Assembly (NCBI RefSeq): GCF_028640845.1
Contig: NC_080540.1
Span: forward strand, 258,960,958-259,024,957
DNA from: Ahaetulla prasina
Taxonomy: Eukaryota > Chordata > Lepidosauria > Squamata > Colubridae
Direction of reading: 5' to 3'
DNA: 64,000 nt
Shown here: positions 12,449-25,319 of the stretch, piece after piece
Layout of the letters: every line of letters begins with the position of its first letter
Numbering within the stretch: position 1 is the stretch's first letter
Notes under the pieces: generated by a model
Told to the model about the DNA's origin: nothing
Database searches by the model: none
Seen by the model: only the letters and a program-made list of their open reading frames with translations
Translations under genes and position numbers: made by a program

Positions 12449-12934
12449 CTGGCTCTATAGGCAGTACAAATCCTAGGTGTTTGTCTGAGCTACGTTTGGC
12501 TGAAGTTTGGTCTGCTCTGAGGGTGATGCAATGAAGTCTTGTGTTCTGAAAGGCTGTTGGGCAATTCCTATTGTGGCTTAATGGCTTTGTCCAGTGTTGG
12601 ATCTTGAGTGAGGGCTAATCCTACCATTCCACCTTTGTTTCAAAATATCCTGTCTTGAATGGATTACCAAATCTACTTTTCTATAAGGTGGCCTCCTCAA
12701 TTTGGTTTGAATAGGCTGGCCCAATCTTTCTTAATGGGCACCTAAAAGTTGCTGGGGCTATTAAGGAAAGTGGGGGTTGCTTTCTGCCTCTAAACAAAAC
12801 ATTAGAATGAAGAAACAACTTTCTCCATTTCTCTCTTTGGGAAATATCATAATCTGCCTTTTTAATATTTCCTAAAATATTTCATTCTTCTAGGAGAGGG
12901 GTAGGTGCTAACTTTCTACAGCACTATTGTTAGC

Positions 12935-13292
12935 ACTCAAACAGGGGAGGAAGAATGTAAGTCTAGTGTTAACCATTGGCTCAGTTGAAGAGGTGATCCT
13001 TCCTTTGCAGAGTGGTTAATGAACAAAAAAGTTCCAACAGAAAAGTTGGAAACTCAAACTGACAAAGGGAGAGAAAGTGAGCCGGAGCAGGACATAGCTT
13101 TCAGAGCGAATGGAGGATTGATAGAGGACATTATCCATGTCTATTCTAAGGAAATAATTGCCAATTAGTTATAATGACAGGCTAAGAAGTCCAGAAATTG
13201 CTAATAGCCTGGACAAGATTTTCTTAAATAAGCTTACAGCTAAATTGGAATAAGCGGTAAGTGCAAATATGACCCAAATGGATCAGTTGCAG
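12935..13292. other. No recognisable feature
   Basis: Short stretch of unique-looking non-coding sequence. Confidence 0.45.
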
Positions 13293-13402
13293 CAGTGTTT
13301 CTCAATCTCACCAACTTTAAGATGTGTGGACTTCAGCTGTATGTTGGCTTGAGTAATTCTGGTACTTGAAGGCCACACAACTTGCTGAGATTGAGAAACG
13401 CG
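13293..13402. mobile_element. hAT miniature element, degraded
   Basis: CAGTGTTTCTCAATCTCA at the left is mirrored by TGAGATTGAGAAACGCG at the right, around the 'gatgtgtggacttcagct' core. The flanks share only four bases, so the TSD is not convincing and the right terminus has mutated. Confidence 0.65.
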
Positions 13403-14289
13403 AGTTTTCAGGCTTTGATGATTATGCTGAGGCCTGCAAGAAACTTTAAAACTGCAGGTTGCTCACCTGTTTTAGAACATTTTCAGCCTTCTGCACAAAA
13501 ACATCTTAGAGTAAATAATATATTATAGATAAAAGAATTTCCGTACTGTGAACTGAAACTCAGATCTTTTGTATTCTTTTCATAATGTTCAATACATGTT
13601 TATTGCATCTTTCTTTATTGAAGCATATTATACACACATATGCCAAATCCTCTATCTAAATCCTTGAAACTTAGTCAAATATGACATTTTCTTGGATGAA
13701 ATCCTGTCAATTGATAGGTGATCGGCTTTGCTCTTTCAGTCTCGGCTCCCTTTTGTCAAACGAAGATTCTTTCTGTGGGAACTTTTGACAGCGAGGCAGG
13801 AAGGCAACTTCTTGACCTCTACAAAAATCTGGAAAAACAATCAAATGAGGTTCATATTTTAAGATCCAATGCTAATGTCATATACTAGCTTTTTGAGGTT
13901 AGCCCAAAAGCAGCTTCTGAAACTTGCTACTATTGTGCCCTTTTAAAGGGCATTAACACATTTTTAAAAAGAATTTCCCATCAATCGCAGATTGTGGTTT
14001 CCCTAAATTATCCATTTATCTTATTCTAGTTTGCTTAAAGAAACGTTGCATTAACTGTATAAATGCATTGTCATCTTTCCCTATTAACCCCAAATACTTA
14101 CCGTGGGTTATAACAATGCATTCTAACATAATACATATATCACAGCTTGCAGTTACTTATAGGACAGCATCTTGATAAGTCACATGTTTATCATGCTGAG
14201 ATTATTAACTTTTTGTGCTGGTGTGCACACTTAAAGTTTTGAAAAAATGATCAATCTTATAATTAGAATATATTTCAAAATGATTTATC
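13403..14289. other. No recognisable feature
   Basis: AT-rich non-coding sequence. A slightly GC-richer patch around 13725-13830 has no frame or motif I can name. Confidence 0.45.
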
Positions 14290-14930
14290 AGTATACTACC
14301 TAACCACCCCACCTAGCTTCTCTTTGGTTATCCAGTTACAAGTCCATCTGGTGGTTATGCTGTCTATTCCACATTTTTCTATCATACCTCAAGATTACAA
14401 GTAAGTTGTGATCTATTTTGTCGAATGCTTTACCGAAAACTAAGTATACTATATCCACAGCATTTTGCTGATCTACTAATTTAGTCACTTTGTCAAAGAA
14501 TGATTTTTCTTTTAGATGATACTAGTACTACCCTGCTGACATTGTTTTTAGCCAGTGGGTGCATTAACACTGATTTAGAGTTGGCCATCATTTGTCACTT
14601 TCTGAGAAAGTTTATGAAGTTTATTTGGGGCAGGACTACCAGATCTGGGTTGCAAAAATCTTCATGAACAAATTATAGCGATAACTCTAACTCTCTGCTG
14701 GTATCCCATGGCTATCTGGATTTCTCCTTTAAAAAAATACAAAGTAGCAACGGGTAGAATGTCTCCATTTAATGAGGCAACTTCCTGAAGTGAAATATCA
14801 AATATGAATGTTATCTCCCTTTAGGAGTTCAAATGTATTTATATAATCCCCAAGTATGCCCTATGAGATAACTGTTTCTGAGGTTTGTTCTTACTTGGTT
14901 TTCCTTTAACTGTCAGCATTTTGTTGATCA
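14290..14930 (-). pseudogene. Decayed CR1/L3-type LINE reverse transcriptase remnant
   Basis: The minus strand around 14410-14520 encodes a decayed stretch resembling the CR1-family RT motif: AVDIVYL followed by GKAFDKIDHNLL, where functional copies read YLDFSKAFDKV. The catalytic aspartate of that motif appears replaced (YLVFGKAFDK). Surrounding frames are interrupted and no 3' tail was found. It is an ancient non-functional fragment, and the boundaries are approximate. Confidence 0.55.
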
Positions 14931-15237
14931 CTGCATGTTTAAATAAAATAGATTTTAAAGATTACTTCTGTCTACATTTGTTATTACAGCCAAGGAAAAA
15001 ACAAAGATCTTGAGACTGGTCTCATAGGGTAATAAAGTTTAGAATGTGTATGAGGAGCCAAAGGATGTCACATCCATCATACCACTATCATATAAGCAAC
15101 ATGCAAGTGACATGAATTATATAATTCATGTCATTTGCATGTTACCATGTTCACCCATGAGATAATTTTGACTTTCACCACATGCTTATGACTGGAATAG
15201 AAGGAATCTAGAGAGTTCATTCTCATATCTATTCCAT
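14931..15237. other. No recognisable feature
   Basis: Non-coding. A short inverted pair, 'gcaagtgacatgaattat' and 'ataattcatgtcatttgc' (about 15102-15140), can form a hairpin. Confidence 0.45.
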
Positions 15238-15522
15238 TCTTCTTCTTCTTCTTTTTTATTTGAATTTATATCCCGCCCTTCTCCGAAGACTCAGGGCGGC
15301 TTACACTGTGTTAAGCAATAGTCTTCATCCATTTGTATATTATATACAAAGTCAACTTTATTGCCCCCAACAATCTGGGTCCTCATTTTACCTACCTTAT
15401 AAAGGATGGAAGGCTGAGTCAACCTTGGGCCTGGTGGGACTTGAACTTGCAGTAATTACAAGCAGCTGTGTTAATAACAGACAGACTTAGTCTGCTGAGC
15501 CACCAGAGGCCCTACAGAGGCC
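15238..15522 (-). mobile_element. tRNA-derived SINE with a LINE-like 3' tail
   Basis: On the minus strand it starts GGGCCTCTGGTGGCTCAG with an A-box-like 'tggctcagcagactaagtc' and a B-box-like GTTCAAGTCCCACC, as expected for an internal RNA polymerase III promoter. The body runs through 'gttgactcagccttccatcc' to 'gccgccctgagtcttcgg' and a (GAA)n tail. The CCGCCCTGAGTC tail matches the LINE 3' end at 63745 and 62890, which suggests mobilisation by that LINE. It is full length or nearly so. TSDs were not resolved. Confidence 0.8.
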
Positions 15523-16613
15523 CTTCTCTTACAGATAATACTATATTATATTTTAGTTTGATTCTAGCAGTTCACTGCCTTATTCAGAGTTAGTTTCTTA
15601 TTTGGACAGTTTGGCTTTGATTAATTCATTGTGATTAGCATGGACCATAGAAAACAAGAACCTGCACAATTCTCAGACCACAGTTACTCTTCCTAGAAGC
15701 GTCTGTGGTATAATTTCGTCTTCTTTCTTTTTCTGTATGTCAGAGTTTACCTTGACCGGTTCTTGTGTAGGGTGTCCTCCTTTACCTCTTTCCACTTCCT
15801 CTCCTTTTCTTGTTTTTCTAACCTCCTTATAGTGAAAAAACAGAATGATGGTTCCCTTCCCCCCTCCCCAGGAGATTCTCCACCTCAAACTGCCATATGG
15901 GTTTAATGCATAATGCATGAGAAACTGTGCAAGGTTTATATGATTCGGAAAGAATAGCAGCAGAGGATGAGCTCAAGAGGCAATTGTTGTTAGAAAATCA
16001 AACAGCATTTCAACATTGTCCTAGGCATCTCTTTGCAACTTAGCAAGCTAGGGCTAGGCCCAAAACCTTTCATTATCTCGTCACTCACCCAAAATTGTTG
16101 ACACTTTTTCTGCCCCCCCTCCCACAACAACTGGTCAAAGACACTTTGTGGTGTCCTGCTAATCACAAAGCCTTTTTTTTTGTTTTCCTGTTGTTTGCAC
16201 CTTCTATTTTTGTAATAACAATACACCAAATTTTCTATGGTCAGTTGTAAAGGTCATTCATGCACTGACAACATCTTTAAAAGATTCATTTAAATTATAT
16301 TACTTACCTAGCCCCAAGGACTTTCTCTTTAAACAACCGAGTCCACTTAATTTACCAGGGATCAGGTACTTTAGGTAAAGGGATATTATACTTTTCTGTA
16401 ACAAATTATATGTTCTAGAAGCATCGAAAGTTGTCTAATTGTAGCGTGGTTCTCATAACAGAATACAGTAAGCTACTCTGAGTGCTTTTTAAGTTGCTGG
16501 GAACTGACGATTGTACAAATTTAATAAATAGATAGAAAAGCTGGACTTAATGATTTAAAAGAAATAATAGAACAAACCATAAAGCAAAATAGAACCCCCA
16601 ATAAAGGAGTTAA
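15523..16613. other. No recognisable feature
   Basis: AT-rich. Two minus-strand frames of about 80 codons (15673-15918 and 15990-16229) have no recognisable domain. Confidence 0.45.
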
Positions 16614-16627
16614 TATATGATACCAAA

Positions 16628-16977
16628 AAAAGAGACGTAGTGGCTCAGCGGCTAAGATGCTGAGCTTGTCAATCAAAAGATCGGCAGTTCAGTGGTTCAA
16701 ATCCCTAGTGCTGCGTAAGGGGTGAGCTCCCACTACTTATTCCAGCTTCTGCCAATCTAGCAGTTTGAAAGCATGTAAAAATGCAAATAGAAAAATAGGG
16801 ACCACCTGGAAAGGTAAAAGCATTCCATGTGTCTTTGGCATTTAGTCATGCCAGCCACATGACCACAGAGACGTCTTTGGACAGTGCTGGCTCTTCAGCT
16901 TTGAAACAGAGATAAGCATCACCCCCTAGAGTCGGGAACAATTAGCACATATGTGCGAGGGAAACCTTTACCTTTTT
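16628..16977 (+). mobile_element. Sauria SINE, full length, 14-bp TSD
   Basis: Starts near GACGTAGTGGCTCAGCGGCT (A box) with B box GTTCAAATCCC. The body has 'gtgagctccca', 'gtcatgccagccacatgacc' and 'cctagagtcggg', ending AAACCTTTACCTTTT, the Bov-B-like tail typical of this family. The direct repeat TATATGATACCAAA lies at 16614-16627 and 16978-16991. Transcription would be by RNA polymerase III and retrotransposition by Bov-B-type LINE proteins (family knowledge). There is no coding capacity. Confidence 0.92.
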
Positions 16978-17173
16978 TATATGATACCAAAGACAAATGC
17001 CTCTCAAACTTCAAGAGACACTATGACCATAAGAAAGCATAAAAAGTAACTCTCTGTGTTCAATTCATGGAGTTTCCACAGTTTCCAGAATAACAGAATA
17101 TTTTTTTTGCTCTTACTTCACCAGAAACAAAAAGAAACTAAATTACAAGCTTCCCACCTATATGGGAATAAAT

Positions 17174-17429
17174 CAGTGGTAAAATCCAAATTTTTTTACT
17201 ACCAGTTCTGTGGGTATGGGTTGGTGGGCGTGGTGTGGCTTGGTAGGTGTGATTTGGTGGGCATGGCAGGGAAGGATACTGCAAAATCCCCAATCCCTCC
17301 CCACTCTGGGGCCAGCCAGAGGTGGTATTTGCTGGTTTTCCAAACTACTGAAAATTTCCGCTACCGGTTCTCCGAACTGCTCAAAATTTCCGCTATTGGT
17401 TCTCCAGAACCTGCTGGATTTCACCCATG
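17174..17429. mobile_element. hAT-like element of the 'gaaccggt' group, perfect TSD
   Basis: CAGTGGTAAAATCC at the left mirrors GGATTTCACCCATG at the right. GAATAAAT is duplicated at 17166-17173 and 17430-17437. Interior segments ('ggaaggatactgcaaaatcc', 'ctggggccagccagaggtgg', 'accggttctcc') are shared with 31179-31453, 54445-54753 and 62255-62517. Non-coding. Confidence 0.88.
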
Positions 17430-17638
17430 GAATAAATCAATATTTATTGTATGCATTTGTTTGAACATTTGAAAAGAAAAAAAAAGAACAAGGGAAAAAA
17501 AAGAGCAGTTATGATATAAAGTTATTCCTGTTTTGATGCCTCATGTCTTCTGCTTTAAGCTTATACTGAGCTACTGGTAAAATTACATGGGAGATTTTAA
17601 CGCTTTAATCATGATTATAGGTTCCAGTGAAAATTTCT

Positions 17639-19090
<1,452 letters not shown>

Positions 19091-19098
19091 GAAGAGAG

Positions 19099-19263
19099 CA
19101 GAGGTGGAATTCCCTTCCCCTACCGGTTTGTAAATGTGAGCATGTGCGCATGTGCACGGCCTTCTGCGCATGCGTAAGTAGCCACACATTAAATCCGGGT
19201 AGGTTCACAGTCGCCGCTACCAGTTTGCACGATCTGGAGAGAACCGGCTGAATCCCACCGCTG
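19099..19263. mobile_element. hAT-like element of the 'gaaccggt' group, perfect TSD
   Basis: 165 bp from CAGAGGTGGAATTCC to GGCTGAATCCCACCGCTG. GAAGAGAG is duplicated at 19091-19098 and 19264-19271. The interior contains 'gcgcatgtgcacgg' and 'tgcgcatgcg' CpG-rich motifs. Non-coding. Confidence 0.88.
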
Positions 19264-19271
19264 GAAGAGAG

Positions 19272-19645
19272 AGACTTAAAGAAAACGTTTGGTAGGCTGA
19301 ATGCAGCATTGGTTTAGGATGGTCGCTTGTGATATAGAACTTCAGAAGATGCTGTTCCTAGAGCATTGGATATGGCTGAGTTATAAGGAAATAGGAGACA
19401 TTGCAGTTGTAATTTGCGTACATATCATAAACTGCAACAATATTTTCAATGTTTTTGTTTTGATGAAAGTAGCAAACTCCTGCAGATGCTCAGAAGTATC
19501 ACTGCAAGAACAGTCCTTTGGCCACCAAATACTAATAAAAAGCATGCCCACTAGTCACTGAAAACTTTTTGTCTCTATCCTTGGGCCAAGGAAGATATGT
19601 CTTTAAGAATGTGGCATATTTTAAAATGACTGCGATGGAAGCCCC
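19272..19645. other. No recognisable feature
   Basis: Unique-looking AT-rich sequence between two hAT elements. Confidence 0.45.
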
Positions 19646-19653
19646 ATTACATC

Positions 19654-19781
19654 CAGTGGTGGGATTCAGCCAGGTTGCACCACTTCGGGAGAACCGGTTG
19701 TTAACTTTCTGACAAACTGGTTGTTGGAAGAAATCATTAGGGCAGAGAACCGGTTGTTAAATTACTTGAATCCCACCACTG
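19654..19781. mobile_element. hAT-like element of the 'gaaccggt' group, perfect TSD
   Basis: 128 bp with termini CAGTGGTGGGATTCA and TTGAATCCCACCACTG in inverted orientation, and two 'gagaaccggttgttaa' motifs inside. ATTACATC is duplicated exactly at 19646-19653 and 19782-19789. Confidence 0.9.
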
Positions 19782-19789
19782 ATTACATC

Positions 19790-20895
19790 CCATTTTTCTG
19801 GGTCAAGAAATACATTCCATATGGCCTGTTGCTTCCATAGATATTTCATGAAAAACATAAGCCCTAAAATAGGTGTATTCCAATTTTAAAAGACAGACTC
19901 CTCATAACTCTCCATTTCTGCATGCATTATGTGATGAACTCACTTACTCTATGGGGATCAACCCCCACAAAGTTTAAGTGGCCAAAGAGGTTGCCCATTT
20001 TTTTTTAGTTAATGTCAACTGTGTTTTGAAAAAGAAATCCTTTCCAAACTATTTAATTATAAAAATTAATTACATGATGACACTAAAACAGAAGGAATTC
20101 AAGACTGTTGTTTTTCTCAATTTGGCAATGGCAAGTTCCTAAAAGAAAATGCACTCTAGCCAAAATTGATAACATTTTGCAGGAACAAGCAACTATGAGC
20201 TATGGAAGACAGCCAAGTTATAATTTCATTGTGCAGTGTAGAGGAGAACAGCTAGTTAATATGATTAGGAAAGTCAAATGTGAACTCTTAATCAGTTTTA
20301 GTTTAGTCATCATCAGATAATTCAAAGGGATATGGAGCAGAAGGAAGGGGGAAAAAGATGATCTAGATATATATACAGCAACTAATTAGAATTTCACTAT
20401 TATAGTATCTGCAGTCACACAACGAGGGTTCATTTGATGCTAAAATGTATCACACCTCAAACCATGAATATGAAAAGCACTCTCTTTCAGACTAACTTGA
20501 TATAGCTGGCTAAAGACAGTACTTACAGGCTATAAATCCATTTAATTCTAATCCTGAGATTTCAGGATTAGAATTTTACAGCTGACAATAAGAGTGAGGA
20601 TTTCCAAATACAAAACCACATATTCCAAAAATGAAACTGTATGGTTTCTTTATATTTTTATAATATTGGTAAACTATTCATCACAAAAATTACATCATTG
20701 TGATTTATAATCCATATCAGGTCAAAATGACAACAGAGATCACAATAAATACAATACAATACAATCGATACCATGAAAATGGATAATTTTCCAATAAATC
20801 ACATTTCAAATTCTTAAATTTATTAAATAATATAAAACCATTTTAATTTGGAGATTAAAATATCTTCAAAATATTGTGGAATGCTTCAGAAGAAA
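19790..20895. other. No recognisable feature
   Basis: AT-rich non-coding DNA without element termini. Confidence 0.45.
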
Positions 20896-21325
20896 CATTG
20901 CATTAAGGACACAAGAGTCATAATTTATGTCCACTCAGCATTAATGAGACCTGACTAGGAGTATTATGCATAATTCTGGTCAGCCATTGTCCAGAAGATG
21001 ATATAGGACATGAAGACATGCCGTATGAGGATAGGCTGAAGAAATTTGGGAGGTTCAGTCAGGAGAGAAAATGACTGAAGAAGAGATGATAGTCCCATTC
21101 AGGTTCATAAAAGGAAACTATAGAGAAGATGGCCAAGAATTATTTCCCATAGTCACAGAAGTTAGGACTGGAAATAAAGAGCATAAGTTGCATCTACTTA
21201 AATAAGGAAAAACTTCCTGATGAAAAAAATGTACAACACTGGAATAGTCTGCCTATTATGGTTGTGTGTTGTCTTGTACTGATGGTTTTTAAGAAGGAGT
21301 TGAACAGCTACATCTCCTGATTTTT
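20896..21325 (+). mobile_element. Diverged CR1 LINE 3' fragment
   Basis: It carries the order of motifs of CR1 3' regions in eroded form: 'cctgactaggagtattatgcataattctggtcagcc', 'aggataggctgaagaaatttggg', 'aaaaacttcctgatg', 'acactggaatagtctgcc', 'tttttaagaaggagttg'. There are no open frames or terminal repeats. The CR1 assignment rests on recognising these motifs; the copy looks old. Confidence 0.65.
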
Positions 21326-21725
21326 TTAAATTAGTTTTCTGCACAATCCAGAACTCCATAAGAAAATCCTTGTGATTCCTTCTAATGCTATAAATTATAT
21401 GATTTTTTTCTTTAAAAACTTCATTTTGTGTGGATTGAGGGTGAGGGGATGTTTTTTCTAGTCCAGAACACATGGCAGTACAGGACGGAGTAATTTTCAA
21501 ATTACAATTTTGTACTCAGCATTTCAAGGTTGCAGAATTGAAAAGGATTGCTGATGATTTTCAGTTTTGTTTTTGAGAAATCTGAGAGTATGGTTGTGTA
21601 GATATGTCCATTAATAGGGTTTGCATCATCACTAATGACAGTTTAGCTTGTTCTGAAATAAGCCATAACTTATTGTATTGGTGAAAGCTAATATAATGCA
21701 TTTTGGCATATTAAATTGTATCTAT
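21326..21725. other. No recognisable feature
   Basis: Non-coding DNA. A 100-codon minus-strand frame at 21198-21500 overlaps the CR1 remnant and is not meaningful. Confidence 0.45.
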
Positions 21726-21733
21726 ATTAAGTT

Positions 21734-21940
21734 CAGTGGTGGGTTGCCCCCGGTTTGGACTGGTTCACAAGAACCGGTAGTAAAACCATCAGGAGGCTCT
21801 GTCCACTGACCCTTGACATCATCATAGGTGATCTGCGCTTCGCAGATCATCATAGGTGATCTGTGAAGCTCCTGCGCATGCGCAGAACAGCACGTGCACG
21901 GGTGCGATGCGAACTTAAAGATAAGTAGAACCCACCCCTG
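21734..21940. mobile_element. hAT-like element of the 'gaaccggt' group, perfect TSD
   Basis: 207 bp from CAGTGGTGGGTTGCC to AGAACCCACCCCTG. ATTAAGTT is duplicated at 21726-21733 and 21941-21948. The interior holds two copies of CATCATAGGTGATCTG around a perfect GATCTGCG/CGCAGATC palindrome, plus a 'tgcgcatgcgcag' motif. Confidence 0.88.
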
Positions 21941-21948
21941 ATTAAGTT

Positions 21949-23964
21949 ATTTCTTTATTTTACTACAGCATTACATACGCATATATTTTGAAATAGAATT
22001 AAGTGCCATGGGAGAACTAAACAAGCATAACTTCTAACTTTTCTATCCTTCCACACACAATCGTCCACTAAACTAATCACAGTGTGGATTGTTCAGAGAA
22101 TCAGATTCTCCAAATTAGAAAGTTCGGTTCCAATCTTTAATTTGTTCCTTCCTTTCTTTTCCCTTTAGAACAATTCCTTGCCATAAACAATTGCATGCCT
22201 TCTTTTAAACCAGTCTATTTTAACAAAAATATCTGCAATCTTCTTTTCAGCTACATAGTCTACAGAGATATTAAAAATAAATGGAGCTAAACCTAACAAG
22301 CACTGCTTTTATTTCCCAAACCACGTATAGCTATTAAGGTATATAACTAAAACTAGTGAATATAATCCCACATTTTCAAAGTTCAAGTCAGAGGGCTTGC
22401 CAAGATGTGAAAGGCCAAGTTGTTATGTTGTAGCATGTGGTATTTTTAATGGCATTTTCCCAGGCTTTCTTTTTTCCCCTCTTTAACAAATCATAAATCT
22501 GTACCAGTAGCCTCACGGTTAAACTATGAGACATTTTCTATTAAATTCTTCTTATATATTACAGCCGAGATTATTAGTTCCATCAGTGTGACACTTGGAC
22601 TGAACGATCTCTAGGGTGAGAATGAAAGTTGAACAATTTTCAGAAAACTTTTTTTTCCCTTCAGGTGAAAAAGAAACAAATTATAGCTAGGGACAGGAGA
22701 AAAATTCATTTAGTTCACATTTTAATGGGAAATTGCATGCTTAATTTATGTTCTTTTCTGCAATAGTAACCTAAGCGCAATAGTATTTTGTATTTTTAAA
22801 AATTGGAAAATGCAGTTTCCCAATTTAAAAAATTGCTGATAAAATGTGAACAGAGGAAGCTTCACAAAATGTGTGTAAAAAAGGGGCACACATTGAAACA
22901 TTGTGATTTGCTATCTGCGAGTTTTAGTACTTTAGCGCTCATCATTATTCACATGATTAACAAGGATAGGGAAAAAGCTGAAAAATCTGCCCAAATCTCC
23001 TGTATTTAGGCCATAGCTGTTTAACGCTATGTTTACAGCAGTCTTTATTCCAAGATTTAATCAGATTAGCCCAAACTCCATTTCCGCATATCCTCAAATA
23101 TAGAATTGAGTTGCCTACAGTTGCCTATTGACACACATAGGGAAGAGTGGAAAACAACATATTGTATAATAGTCTAAATGGTGTTTTTTTTACAGTACAA
23201 TATTGCCTTGAAGGTGAGCAAATGATACAGTAATAAGAAGAGAAAAGAGAGAGACATTGAAAAGAGATCAGAAGAAAGAATAGAAGGCAAAGATTTGCAG
23301 TATATACTATTTTAATTCTATAAATAATTGCTATAATTTTTTAAAAAAGAATGAAAATACTTAAGACATGTTCTTTCACTAGCAAAAATAAATAAATAAA
23401 TCTAACCTTCTTGGCCTCATTCAATGATCTTATCTAACAGATTGAAGGTTAATGACTTCTGTACAAAAATAGTTGATGGATGGAGTACAGTGTCAAAAGA
23501 ATGATTGAAATCACAGATTAATTAGATCACATGCATAAAATATTCTAGAAGCTGGAGATTTCATTTATAAGCCCTTAAAAATTCATCTTGAAACAGGGAT
23601 GGCAAGGGTTAGAAAATTACTTTCCCAAATATTTAACATAAAAAGTGACCTTCAAAAACAAAACTTAACTGAGGTACAGTATAGCAGCTTTGAAATCCCT
23701 GTAGCTGCAATTTGTGAAATAATTTTTTCAGTAATGTGCATCATTCATTTATAATAAAAGTTAATAAGTCATGAGAAAACAAAGAGAATGCAACTGAAAT
23801 TAAAAATTGTAACCAAATAGTTATTACATTTGCAAAGTTTAACCTAATGTGAAATGTGGAAGCAATATAATAGCTATGCAAAAGGCAGGGGCTGTAATTC
23901 TCTAAGTATCAGACAAGAGCAGGATGCAAAGTAGTTTATATGCATTACAGAGCATCTATTATAT
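21949..23964. other. No recognisable feature
   Basis: Two kilobases of AT-rich sequence without recognised repeats or frames. It could contain conserved non-coding sequence, which cannot be judged from one genome. Confidence 0.45.
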
Positions 23965-24335
23965 AGTGACCAGACGTCCCGCTTTTGGCGGAACAGTCCT
24001 GCTTTTTAATAATTTGTCCTGTGTCCCGCGGCATTTCAAAAAAGTCCCGATTTTTTTCCCCACTCCCATTTTGAAAATGGGAGGTGGCAACGCAAGAGGA
24101 GGAGGAGGAGGCAGAGAAGGGGGAGTGGCAGAGAAGGGGGCGCAAGATCGCCTGCTGCCTGGAAGAGCCGAGAGGAGAGCCGAGCCTGCCTGGAAGAGCC
24201 GAGAGGAGAGCCGACCCTGCCTGGAAGAGCCGAGAAACAGCAGCCGCTCCTCCTCCTTCAGCCAGACTCAGCGCACATGCGCAGCCCCCCCCCATCAATG
24301 GTGTCCTGCTTTGCCATCGCTGAAATCTGGTCACT
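23965..24335. mobile_element. DNA transposon-like element with internal 31-bp tandem repeat
   Basis: Left end AGTGACCAGACGTCCCG mirrors right end AAATCTGGTCACT. The interior is GC-rich and has nearly three copies of a 31-bp unit beginning CCTGGAAGAGCCGAGAGGAG (about 24149-24240), plus 'gcgcacatgcgcag'. No transposase frame is present. Flanks do not give a clear TSD, so the superfamily is unassigned. Confidence 0.6.
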
Positions 24336-24384
24336 TTAATCTATTAATATATCTGAGGCAATGATAATGGTGATGTCATCCAAG

Positions 24385-24690
24385 ACCATCAAGCCTTGAG
24401 GACTTCTATTGAAGGAGAACCCATCACTTCTTATGGCTGAGAGCTTAAACAGGAAGATACTCCTGATGATTAGCTTTGACTTCCTTGCAGGTTTACTCCA
24501 TTGGTTCTAATTCTTCCCTCTGGGAAAATAGATAATGAAATAATATGTTCCTTCTGACAATCGTTCAGGTATTTGAATACATTTCTTTTCAATCTTTTCT
24601 GTAGGCTAAACCAAGCTAGATCCTTTAACTGATCTTATACTGCCTGATTTTCATGTTCTTTAGTATTTTGGTTACCATCCTCTAAACTTG
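24385..24690 (-). mobile_element. CR1-like LINE fragment
   Basis: Minus-strand sequence with the CR1-style segment seen here as 'aattcttccctctgggaaaatag', 'gacaatcgttcaggtatttgaa' and 'gttaccatcctct'. It is diverged and non-coding, and the boundaries are approximate. Confidence 0.45.
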
Positions 24691-24750
24691 CTGCTTGATT
24701 GTTTGTCATTGTTTGTCATTGTTTGTCATTGCTTGATTGTTTGTCATTGT
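24691..24750. repeat. Short tandem GTTTGTCATT array
   Basis: Three direct copies of the 10-mer GTTTGTCATT (24701-24730) followed by a variant 'gcttgattgtttgtcattg'. Confidence 0.85.
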
Positions 24751-24833
24751 CTTTTTTGCCATGTTATTCTGATCCTTTTCCATGTGTTGTTTCCAAGTAG
24801 GGTTTCCTCCATCCTATGCCTCCCCCCGCCCTC

Positions 24834-25317
24834 CCCCAGCCTCCACTCCAATCTTCATATAGTTTTGAATGATTATATCAGTAGATAGAATGTAAAATGT
24901 TTATTTCTGTATTATAAACTGTTAAGGAAATGAGATGTATCATGCCTCCGTCCAGGGTGACGGAAAGGGGCCTATTATGTGTCGGCTGACATAACAGGGG
25001 GGAGGGATGATTAACTATTGAGTGTTATCAGCGCGCGCTTTTCTAACCGACACTTCATTCCTAAGTTGACTGACATCCAGAGACCTGTGGAAGAAGATTA
25101 CCACGAGGGGCCGTGAAGGAGTTGGCATTGGACCAGACCAGCCTGACCTCCTGGAGGAGGAGGGACAATTGGGGGGATATGATATGTTAGCCATATTTTG
25201 TCTCAGTTCCAGCTTTGCTTGGCTGCCACCAAGACTGTAAAAGTAAAAGTACTTGTTTTCATTCCAAATGGAGTCAAGGTGATTTCTTTCCTATTTACCG
25301 TCGGAGGTAGCCTGACA
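24834..25317 (+). repeat. Chromovirus 5' LTR
   Basis: Nearly identical to 30153-30638. It ends CTGACA. The first three bases expected (TGT) read CCC, and the boundary is probably a small deletion. A possible TATA box for transcription lies near 25175-25185 (GATATGATATG), about 25 bases before the predicted RNA start at 25205. Confidence 0.9.
25205..25215 (+). promoter_or_regulatory. Predicted transcript start / self-primer
   Basis: AGTTCCAGCTT within the 5' LTR is exactly complementary over 11 nt to AAGCTGGAACT just after the LTR (25320-25330). In Tf1/sushi elements the first 11 nt of the RNA fold back to prime reverse transcription (family knowledge). This places the U3/R boundary at about 25205. 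Exact pairing is seen; the role is inferred. Confidence 0.7.
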
Positions 25318-25319
25318 TT

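Larger units (their letters stand above)
11691..12934 (-). repeat. Old LTR-like repeat (copy A), split by a solo LTR
   Basis: The flanks of the solo LTR at 11925-12448 align with 32605-33034. The left part shares 'gggagaaaaacactg', a TATA-like stretch and an inverted CCAAT ('attggctgttgtcag'). The right part shares a nearly identical ~85-bp end through 'cctaaaatatttcattctt' and 'ctaggagagggg'. TATA and CCAAT order suggests an LTR on the minus strand. The family is unknown to me and no TSD was resolved. Confidence 0.5.

Noticed and set aside
16628..16720. A- and B-box motifs as a functional tRNA gene
   Set aside because: No cloverleaf; it is the head of a Sauria SINE.
23924..24364. Arg/Glu-rich frames on both strands (129-146 codons)
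   Set aside because: They fall inside a GC-rich DNA-transposon-like element with a tandem repeat; no domain.
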